Assembly: GCA_035604195.1 (NCBI GenBank)
Contig: DATNIY010000057.1
Span: forward strand, 1 to 28,678
Reading direction: 5' to 3'
Length of the DNA: 28,678 nucleotides
From: DATJLY01 sp035604195
GTDB lineage: Bacteria > Pseudomonadota > Alphaproteobacteria > ATCC43930 > CGMCC-115725
Shown piece after piece: positions 16,940 through 22,691 of the stretch (the first letter of the stretch is position 1; each line of letters starts with the position of its first letter). The notes beneath the pieces were generated by a model. That model was given only the letters and a program-made list of their open reading frames with translations, did no database searches and was not told the DNA's origin. The position numbers were made by a program, and so were the translations under genes.

Positions 16940-17838
16940 CGATCGCCGACTGGCATGACTGGCTCCTCGATGAGGCGCCGGCCTCGCCGCTGCAGGCGCG
17001 GCTCGGCCGCCTCTATGCGACGGCGCGGCTCTTCGGGGGCAATCGTCCGGCGCTTTTGGGATTGGCACTGGTTGGGCTCTTGGCGCTCGTGGCGGCGGCG
17101 GCGCCCGGTTTGGCGCGCTTCGACCCTGATGCGCAGGATTTGGCCTTGCGCTTGGCGGCGCCCGGCGGCGGCCATTGGCTCGGGACCGACGATCTCGGCC
17201 GCGATATTCTCTCGCGGCTGCTCTACGGCAGTCGGGTGACGCTCGGCGTTGTCGTGCTGATCGCGGCGATCGTGCCGCCCTTGGGGCTCTTGATCGGCTG
17301 CGTCGCCGGCTATTGCGGCGGCGTGATCGATGCCGCGCTGATGCGGACGGCCGATGTCTTTCTGGCCTTTCCGCGGCTCATTCTGGCGCTGGCGCTGGTG
17401 GCGGCGCTGGGGCCGGGGATCGATCATGCGGTGCTGGCGATCGCGCTCGCGGCCTGGCCGCCTTATGCGCGCTTGGCGCGGGCCGAGACCTTGGCGCTCA
17501 GCGGCCGCGAGTTCATCGCGGCGGCGCGGCTCGCCGGCGCCTCGCATTGGCGCCTCTTGCTCCGCCACATCGCGCCCTTATGCCTGCCTTCGCTCTTGGT
17601 GCGCGCCTCGCTCGACATGGCCGGGGTGATCCTGATCGCGGCGGGCCTGGGCTTTCTCGGGCTCGGCGTGGCGCCGCCGACGGCGGAGTGGGGCGCGATG
17701 ATCGCGGCCGGACGGAGCCACATGCTCGACCAATGGTGGGTCGCGGCGGCGCCCGGCCTCGCCATCGCCGCCGCATGTCTCGGCTTCAATCTGCTTGGCG
17801 AGGGCATGCGCGACGCGCTCGATCCGAGACAGCGATGA
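16936..17838 (+). CDS. ABC transporter permease, DppC/NikC-like
   Basis: A 300-residue second permease. An N-terminal cytoplasmic tail of about 40 residues precedes the first helix; then comes HWLGTDDLGRDILSRLLYGSRVTLGVV, the strongest signature of DppC-type permeases. The EAA loop is REFIAAARLAGASHWRLLLRHIAP, and LGFLGLGVAPPTAEWGAMIAAGR is also typical. The GTG at 16936 overlaps the stop of the upstream permease (GTGA), and the stop overlaps the following ATPase start (ATGA). These overlaps imply equal translation of the subunits. Confidence 0.93.
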   Translation: MTIADWHDWLLDEAPASPLQARLGRLYATARLFGGNRPALLGLALVGLLALVAAAAPGLARFDPDAQDLALRLAAPGGGHWLGTDDLGRDILSRLLYGSRVTLGVVVLIAAIVPPLGLLIGCVAGYCGGVIDAALMRTADVFLAFPRLILALALVAALGPGIDHAVLAIALAAWPPYARLARAETLALSGREFIAAARLAGASHWRLLLRHIAPLCLPSLLVRASLDMAGVILIAAGLGFLGLGVAPPTAEWGAMIAAGRSHMLDQWWVAAAPGLAIAAACLGFNLLGEGMRDALDPRQR

Positions 17839-18611
17839 GCGCGCTCTTGGAGGTCGATGATCTGCGCGTGCGGTTCGGCGCGCTCGAAGCGGTCAAGGGC
17901 GTGAGCTTCGCCATGGGCCGCGAGCGCTTGGGCTTGGTCGGCGCCTCCGGCGCGGGCAAGTCGCTGATCGGCCGCGCGCTGTTGCGGCTCACGCCGCCCG
18001 GTGCGGCAACCAGCGCGCGCCGCATCGTCTTCGACGGCATCGACATCGCCACGGCCGATGCGCGGCGGATGCGAGGGCTGCGCGGGCGGCGCATCGGCCT
18101 CGTCCTGCAGGACCCGCGCTTCTCGCTCAATCCGGTTCTGTCCATCGGCGAGCAGATCGCGGAATGCTTCCGCATTCACCGCGGCGCCTCGCACCCGGCC
18201 GCGCGCGCGATGGCGCGTGAGAGTCTGGCGGCGGTGCGGCTCGACGATCCCCGAGTCTATGGTCTCTATCCGCACCAGGTCTCCGGCGGCATGGGGCAGC
18301 GGGCGATGATCGCGATGATGCTGGCGGGCGATCCCGATTTGCTGATCGCGGACGAGCCGACTTCGGCGCTCGATGCCAGCGCGGCGCTGCAGGTGCTGGC
18401 GGTGCTCGACGATCTCGTGCGCCGGCGCGGCATGGGGCTCATCTTGATCAGCCACGATCTCGATTTGGTGCAGGGTTTTTGCGACCGCGTGCTGGTGCTC
18501 GAATCCGGCGCGATCGTGGAGCGCTGTGCCGCCGCCGATCTCGCCCTATCGCGCCACCCCTATACGCGCCGCCTCCTGGCAGCGCGGCCGCGGCTCGAGG
18601 ACGCGCCGTGA
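17835..18611 (+). CDS. ABC transporter ATP-binding protein, DppD/NikD-like
   Basis: A 258-residue ATPase. Walker A GASGAGKS is at residues 36-43, the Q-loop is LVLQDPRFSLNPV, the signature is VSGGMGQRAMIAMML, Walker B is LLIADEPTSALD and the switch is LISHDLDLV. The C-terminus reaches HPYTRRLL and then stops after 11 residues. Peptide-type DppD/OppD proteins normally continue for about 60 residues with a cysteine-bearing domain, so this one has the short NikD-like form. The ATG at 17835 overlaps the preceding stop by 4 bp, and the end overlaps the next gene by 4 bp. Confidence 0.92.
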   Translation: MSALLEVDDLRVRFGALEAVKGVSFAMGRERLGLVGASGAGKSLIGRALLRLTPPGAATSARRIVFDGIDIATADARRMRGLRGRRIGLVLQDPRFSLNPVLSIGEQIAECFRIHRGASHPAARAMARESLAAVRLDDPRVYGLYPHQVSGGMGQRAMIAMMLAGDPDLLIADEPTSALDASAALQVLAVLDDLVRRRGMGLILISHDLDLVQGFCDRVLVLESGAIVERCAAADLALSRHPYTRRLLAARPRLEDAP

Positions 18612-19348
18612 TCGAGGCGCGCGATTTGATCGTGCGCCTGGGCGGGCGGCCGGTGGTCGATGGCGTCTCCTTCGAGCTGGCGGCGGGCGCGGGCCTCGGC
18701 ATCGTCGGCGAATCGGGATCGGGCAAATCGAGTTTGCTGCGCGCGCTCGCGGGGCTCGAGACTTGCGCCGCCGGCACGCTGCTGCTCGACGGCGCGCCGC
18801 TCGACGGGATGACACCGCGCCAGCGCGGACGCCTCATGCAGATGGTGTTCCAGGACCCCTACGGCTCGCTCCATCCGCGCCAGACGGTCGAGCGCGCGCT
18901 TGCCGAGCCCATCGCCATCCACCGCCTCGGCGATCCTGCCGCGCGCATCACGGCGGCGCTTGGCGAAGTCGGGCTCGAGCCGCGCCAGCGCTACCGCTAT
19001 CCGCACCAGCTCTCGGGCGGCCAACGCCAGCGCGTGGCGATTGCCCGCGCGCTCATCCTGGCGCCGCGTCTCCTGCTGCTGGACGAGCCGACTTCGGCGC
19101 TCGACGTGCTGGCGCAGGCCGAAATCCTCGATCTCCTGGCGCGGCTCCGGCGCGAGCGCGGCTTGAGCTGGGTGCTGGTGAGCCACGATTTCGCCGTGGT
19201 GGCGCGGCTGGTCGAGCGCGTCGCGGTGATGGCGGCGGGGAAGTTCGTGGAGATGACGGATATGGCGGCGCTGCGCGCGGGCAGGGCGGAACATCCCGTC
19301 ACCCGCGCTCTTCTCGCGGCCAGCCGCGGCTTCAAGCGGGCCGGCTAA
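18608..19348 (+). CDS. ABC transporter ATP-binding protein, DppF/NikE-like
   Basis: A 246-residue second ATPase. Walker A GESGSGKS is at residues 34-41, followed by MVFQDPYGSLHPRQTV, signature LSGGQRQRVAIARAL, Walker B LLLLDEPTSALD and LVSHDFAVV. Like its partner it lacks the long C-terminal extension of DppF/OppF and ends soon after EHPVTRALL. The GTG at 18608 overlaps the upstream stop (GTGA). Its last 17 bp overlap the 3' end of the convergent GNAT gene, so the two transcripts share complementary ends. Confidence 0.92.
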   Translation: MIEARDLIVRLGGRPVVDGVSFELAAGAGLGIVGESGSGKSSLLRALAGLETCAAGTLLLDGAPLDGMTPRQRGRLMQMVFQDPYGSLHPRQTVERALAEPIAIHRLGDPAARITAALGEVGLEPRQRYRYPHQLSGGQRQRVAIARALILAPRLLLLDEPTSALDVLAQAEILDLLARLRRERGLSWVLVSHDFAVVARLVERVAVMAAGKFVEMTDMAALRAGRAEHPVTRALLAASRGFKRAG

Positions 19349-19859
19349 CGGACGGCGGCAGAGCCAGCCGCTCGCGGCCGGGACGGCTGCCGGCGGCGCC
19401 GGTCGGGTGGAAGCCCAATTTCTCGAGCACGCGCCAAGAGGCACGGTTCTCGCGCCGGCACTCCGCGATGATGCGCCGCTGCGGAAATTCTCGTTGCAGG
19501 ATGGCGATGACCGCGCCGGCCGCTTCGGTCGCGTAGCCCTGTCCCTGAGAGGCGGTGCCGATCCAATAGCCGATCTCGATCGCGAATTTGGCGTTGAGAT
19601 GGGCGCCGACGACGCCGATCAGACGATCCTGGCGCCACACTCCGAAAAAGCCGTCGCGCCCGTCGCCGCGGCCGCGGATGAGCGCAGCCGCGTCCTCGCG
19701 GGTGAAGGGACGTTCGAGGAAATCGATCGCTTCGGTGATCAAGGGATCGTCGGTCAGCGCGGCCAGCGCCGGCGCATCCTCGGCGCGCAATCGAACGAGG
19801 CGCAGCCGCGGCGTCTCGAGCGCGGGCAGATCGCCGAGCCGGCGCGGCCTCGCGGTCAT
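19332..19859 (-). CDS. GNAT family N-acetyltransferase (RimJ/RimL type)
   Basis: A 175-residue acetyltransferase. The beginning LETPRLRLVRLRAEDAPAL is the usual RimJ/RimL-like start, IEIGYWIGTASQGQGYATEA (residues 95-112) holds the acetyl-CoA pyrophosphate loop (QGQGYA), and NRASWRVLEKLGFHPTG closes the fold. The acceptor could be a ribosomal protein N-terminus, an aminoglycoside-like amine or a metabolite and cannot be read from sequence. The ATG at 19859 overlaps the Nudix stop (ATGA), so it is co-translated with that gene; a start 17 codons further up would lie inside it. The 3' end overlaps the convergent ATPase gene by 17 bp. Confidence 0.88.
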   Translation of the reverse strand: MTARPRRLGDLPALETPRLRLVRLRAEDAPALAALTDDPLITEAIDFLERPFTREDAAALIRGRGDGRDGFFGVWRQDRLIGVVGAHLNAKFAIEIGYWIGTASQGQGYATEAAGAVIAILQREFPQRRIIAECRRENRASWRVLEKLGFHPTGAAGSRPGRERLALPPSVSRPA

Positions 19860-20470
19860 GGCGCGGGGCGCCACAGCCGGCGCAGCCGGGCGCGGTTGGC
19901 GGCGAGCCAATGGAGCGCCAGCACGGTCGGGCCATTCTGAATGGCGTCGGATTTGAGGCGCTGCATCGCCTCGCGGTAGGCGAGCACGACGACCTTGATG
20001 TCCTCATGCTCCGCCGCAAGGCCATGGATGCCGCCGGCGCCGCGCGCATCGACGCGGCCGCAGAAGAGGTCGATGATCTCGCTCGAGCCGCCCGGGCTCG
20101 GCATGTAGCGATGGACGGGGACAAGCGCGCCCGCGATGGCGAGGCCGGCTTCCTCCTGCGCCTCGCGCAATGCCACCGCCGCCTCCGCTTCGCCGTCGCG
20201 ATCGACGATGCCCGCGACGATCTCGACCTGCCAGCCGGAGAAGCCCGCGAGATGCGCCGGCAGGCGGAACTGCTCGACGAGCACGACGGCATCGCGCTCG
20301 GGATCGTAAAGCAGAACGCCGACGGTGCGGCCGCGCTCGAACACCTCGCGGGTGAGCACGCCGCTCCAGCCGCCGGCATAGAGGCGATGCCGCAGGCGAT
20401 AGCGGTCGATGCGAAAGAAGCCTTGATAGGCGACATCCCGCTCGAGAATTTCCACGCCTGCGTCGCTCAT
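19856..20470 (-). CDS. Nudix hydrolase, ADP-ribose pyrophosphatase-like
   Basis: A 204-residue Nudix protein of the NudF/ADP-ribose pyrophosphatase type. FRIDRYRLRHRLYAGGWSG, VVLVEQFRLPAH and the Nudix box around residues 87-110 (REAQEEAGL at the core) are visible. Such enzymes split ADP-ribose or related nucleotide sugars to AMP and a sugar phosphate using Mg2+. The box has one extra residue between the first Gly and Glu compared with the consensus GX5E. ATG at 20470 is preferred to a TTG at 20488; neither has a strong ribosome binding site. Upstream it is divergent from the oxygenase gene with about 50 bp between starts. Confidence 0.88.
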   Translation of the reverse strand: MSDAGVEILERDVAYQGFFRIDRYRLRHRLYAGGWSGVLTREVFERGRTVGVLLYDPERDAVVLVEQFRLPAHLAGFSGWQVEIVAGIVDRDGEAEAAVALREAQEEAGLAIAGALVPVHRYMPSPGGSSEIIDLFCGRVDARGAGGIHGLAAEHEDIKVVVLAYREAMQRLKSDAIQNGPTVLALHWLAANRARLRRLWRPAP

Positions 20471-20520
20471 GGCACCCGTTCTCGGCAAGAGGTATCATCC
20501 ATTCGGACGGACGGAGCAAG

Positions 20521-21192
20521 ATGGAGGATCGCGTGAGCAGCCTTGCCGAGCGGCGGGAGAAGCAAGGGCTCAGCTTCATCGATCTCGATTCGCTGCGGCG
20601 GGCGCCGCTCGTCACCGATCCCTTCCCTTATGTCGTGGTGCCGTCCTTCCTGCAGCCGGCGGGGCGCGCGGCGCTGTCCGCCGACTTCCCGCGCATCGAC
20701 CAGCCCGGCAGCTTTCCCGTCGCCGACCTCGCCTTCGGTCCGGCCTTCGGCGGCTTTCTCGCGGAGATCGAAGGCGAGGCGATGCGCGCGATTTTCGCCG
20801 CGAAATTCGGCGTGGATCTGGCGGGACGGCCGACCATGGTGACGGTCCGCGGTCAGGCGCGCGAAAACGACGGCCGCATCCACACGGATACGCGCAGCAA
20901 GCTCATCACGGTGCTGATCTACATGAACGAGGAATGGGAGGTGCCGGGCGGCCGCCTGCGGCTGCTGCGCACGCCCGATCTCCAGGATGTGGTGGCGGAG
21001 GTCCCGCCGGCCGCCGGCACTCTGCTCGCCTTCCGCGTCACGCCCCATTCCTGGCACGGCCATGCGCCGACGCGCGGCCCGCGCCGCGTCGTCCAGCTCA
21101 ACTGGGTCACGGGCGCGGACGTCGTCCGGCGCGAGCGGCTGCGGCACGGCTTGTCGGCGCGGTTGAAGCGGCTGTTCTCGCGCCCAGCATGA
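20521..21192 (+). CDS. 2-oxoglutarate/Fe(II)-dependent oxygenase (prolyl-hydroxylase-like)
   Basis: A 223-residue soluble protein with the double-stranded beta-helix signatures of the 2OG-Fe(II) oxygenases. The iron triad is His121 and Asp123 in GRIHTDTRSKLITVLIYMN plus a distal histidine in TPHSWHGH (His179 most likely), and an arginine in GPRRVVQLNW should bind the 2-oxoglutarate carboxylate. Many relatives are annotated as proline hydroxylases, others act on nucleotide sugars or polysaccharide units; the substrate is unknown here. The ATG at 20521 has GGAG 7 bp upstream. It stands alone on the plus strand, between the Nudix gene and a small reverse-strand gene. Confidence 0.8.
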   Translation: MEDRVSSLAERREKQGLSFIDLDSLRRAPLVTDPFPYVVVPSFLQPAGRAALSADFPRIDQPGSFPVADLAFGPAFGGFLAEIEGEAMRAIFAAKFGVDLAGRPTMVTVRGQARENDGRIHTDTRSKLITVLIYMNEEWEVPGGRLRLLRTPDLQDVVAEVPPAAGTLLAFRVTPHSWHGHAPTRGPRRVVQLNWVTGADVVRRERLRHGLSARLKRLFSRPA

Positions 21193-21204
21193 ATTCGTGC
21201 GCCT

Positions 21205-21345
21205 CTAACGGCGCAGACGGCGAAAGAGCAGGAGCGCTCCGACCACCAGCACGATGCCGAGCCAGGAGATGTCGAAGACGAAGGCATCGCGCGCGACGGC
21301 GATGTGAATGGCAGGCGCCTTCAAGAAGGCCCACAAGGATTCCAT
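21205..21345 (-). CDS. Small single-pass membrane protein, 46 residues
   Basis: A short frame starting MESLWAFLKAPAIHIAVARD, with one membrane segment (WLGIVLVVGALLLF) and an Arg-rich end (RRLRR) that should remain in the cytoplasm. Third codon positions are strongly G/C, as in neighbouring genes, which supports coding. The ribosome binding site is poor. It lies 91 bp behind the aspartic protease on the same strand and could be its second cistron. A longer frame to 21447 adds a low-complexity stretch and is unlikely. No family recognised. Confidence 0.45.
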   Translation of the reverse strand: MESLWAFLKAPAIHIAVARDAFVFDISWLGIVLVVGALLLFRRLRR

Positions 21346-21436
21346 GTCAGGCGCACCCCCGGCGACGGATCGCAACCGGGCGGCATCATAAGGCGACAGA
21401 CGCTGGGGCGCGACCGCCGGCCCGCTTGCGGGCGGC

Positions 21437-22021
21437 CTACCACGCAAGGACCAGTTGACCGTCGCGGATCTCGTAGCGCTCGAGGCGGCGCAGGAAGCTC
21501 ATGCCGAGGAGGGACACCGGCACGTCGCCGTCCATCACCACCGCCGGAACTTCCTCCTGCGTCATCTGGCCGATGCGGATTTCGCGCAAGGTCACCAGCG
21601 CGCCGCGCGCCTCGCCATTCGCGGTGACGAGATGCTGATTGAAGGTGAGGAGGTTGCGGTTGATGCCCGCGGCCTCGGCGTCGGCGCCGGAGAGCACGAC
21701 ATAGGTGGCGCCGGTATCGACCAGGAAGCGCACCGAGCCGCCGTTGACCCCGGCGTCCAAGAGGTAGTGGCCGCTGCGGTCGACGGGGATGCTCACGGTG
21801 TTGGCGATGCGTGCCGCCGGCGGCTTCGTCGCCGCCCGTGCGCCCGGCATGGTCGCCACAAGCTGCGGCGCGCTGCCTTTGAGGTGGTTGACGAAGGCCG
21901 GCGCGGCGAAGGCGGCGACGACGCAGATGACGAGCCAGACCAGCGCCAAGCGGAGAGCGCCGCCGCGCTTGGGCTCGCGCCGCTCGCGCATCGTGAAATC
22001 GTCGCTAAACTCGTCTCTCAT
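21437..22021 (-). CDS. Retropepsin-like aspartic protease (TIGR02281-type), membrane-anchored
   Basis: A 194-residue protein with a charged cytoplasmic N-terminus, one membrane helix (about residues 23-43), a linker and a single retropepsin-like domain. The catalytic motif is DTGAT at 102-106, and the second half has VVMDGDVPVSLLGMSFLRRLERYEIRDGQLVL, the usual ending of this clan AA family. Such domains work as dimers and in this topology face the periplasm; substrates are not known. ATG at 22021 is chosen for AAGGCAGG at good distance; ATG at 22063 would add 14 residues. Upstream is a long non-coding stretch containing a strong dyad. Confidence 0.85.
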   Translation of the reverse strand: MRDEFSDDFTMRERREPKRGGALRLALVWLVICVVAAFAAPAFVNHLKGSAPQLVATMPGARAATKPPAARIANTVSIPVDRSGHYLLDAGVNGGSVRFLVDTGATYVVLSGADAEAAGINRNLLTFNQHLVTANGEARGALVTLREIRIGQMTQEEVPAVVMDGDVPVSLLGMSFLRRLERYEIRDGQLVLAW

Positions 22022-22119
22022 CGCGGCGCCTGCCTTGGCGGAAATTTCGGTTGGCGCGCCCATGCCCCTCGGCGCCCCGCCGGTGTGGCGCAACTCTAGC
22101 CGCGCGGGCTTAACGGACC

Positions 22120-22129
22120 ATCAATGAGT
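22120..22129 (+). promoter_or_regulatory. Extra half-site matching the 36-bp dyad
   Basis: ATCAATGAGT here repeats exactly the left end of the palindrome at 22173-22208. The two copies are in the same orientation and 53 bp apart, close to five turns of DNA. This is what an auxiliary operator half-site would look like. Confidence 0.4.
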
Positions 22130-22172
22130 AGCTGGCCGGCGGCGGCGCCGCGAGGGGCCGCGGCAAATGCTA

Positions 22173-22208
22173 ATCAATGAGTTGAGCATCCATGCACAAC
22201 CCATTGAT
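22173..22208. promoter_or_regulatory. 36-bp near-perfect palindrome, probable operator
   Basis: The arms ATCAATGAGTTG (22173-22184) and CAACCCATTGAT (22197-22208) are complementary at 11 of 12 positions, and the central GCAT-CC-ATGC continues the symmetry. Across all 36 bp each 18-bp half matches at 15 positions. The element is AT-rich in a GC-rich genome and overlaps promoter-like hexamers, so it is more like a binding site for a dimeric or tetrameric regulator than a terminator. It could control the plus-strand operon at 22692, the protease gene, or both. Confidence 0.6.
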
Positions 22209-22211
22209 AAA
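22182..22211 (+). promoter_or_regulatory. Possible promoter overlapping the dyad
   Basis: TTGAGC (22182-22187) and GATAAA (22206-22211), 18 bp apart, match four of six consensus bases each. Because of the dyad symmetry a comparable pair exists on the other strand. The predicted plus-strand start near 22218 would give a leader of about 470 nt before the oxidoreductase gene. Confidence 0.35.
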
Positions 22212-22691
22212 ATTTGCTCTTTGTGATGAAGTATAACCGATGCGGAGCCGGCTGTTCGATCGATTGCCGGCAATCCGACGCCGGGCGGCATCTGCGATCG
22301 CAGCCACGGTACAGGTCCAGTTTTCGGCGACCGACCGCAAGGGATGACGGGCGGCATAGGTGGCTTGGCTCGTGGCTGGCCAGGTCCCGAACAGTCGCTT
22401 TCTTATCGCATCTGGCACTTGCCCGCGCCGTCGCCGTTCGCATCGCGGACGACCGGCGCTTTGCTCGCATGCGGGTCGAGACCGCCATTCACCGAAAGGG
22501 GCGGCAGCGTTGAGGTTCCGCGCTGATGGGAGTACACCATAGCGCTGCCGGCGGCCGTACCGCCCCCGGTGATCCTAGACAACCCTGGGTCGCGCTTGCC
22601 CCAAGCAGACAAGACGCGGGCCAAGCGCTATGAATACGACGGTGCCCAGTCGCCGCAACGAGTCCGCGAGCGCGCGCCACCGAAGGGAGCC
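22212..22691 (+). other. Non-coding leader or gene remnant upstream of the oxidoreductase operon
   Basis: About 480 bp without a convincing gene on either strand. Short open frames exist in several frames but none shows a recognisable domain, a good ribosome binding site or the codon pattern of neighbouring genes. The stretch may be a long untranslated leader, the decayed end of an older gene, or contain a small RNA; nothing in it decides between these. AAGGGAG at the end serves as ribosome binding site for the ATG at 22692. Confidence 0.5.

Noticed and set aside
15239..17068. A 609-codon reverse-strand open frame across the hydrolase and permease genes
   Set aside because: It runs antisense to two permease genes with clear membrane segments and in another frame of the hydrolase; the product is Arg/His/Gln-rich without a domain.
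22403..22624. Short reverse-strand frame with GGLDPHASKAP, faintly like the KdpC motif GLDPHIS
   Set aside because: Only a few residues match, the rest is unlike KdpC, and no kdp neighbour exists; chance resemblance is more likely.
22569..22691. A 41-codon upstream extension of the oxidoreductase
   Set aside because: Fused family members begin at the SLDDKYTLE region, and the ATG at 22692 has AAGGGAG just upstream; the extension is not family-like.
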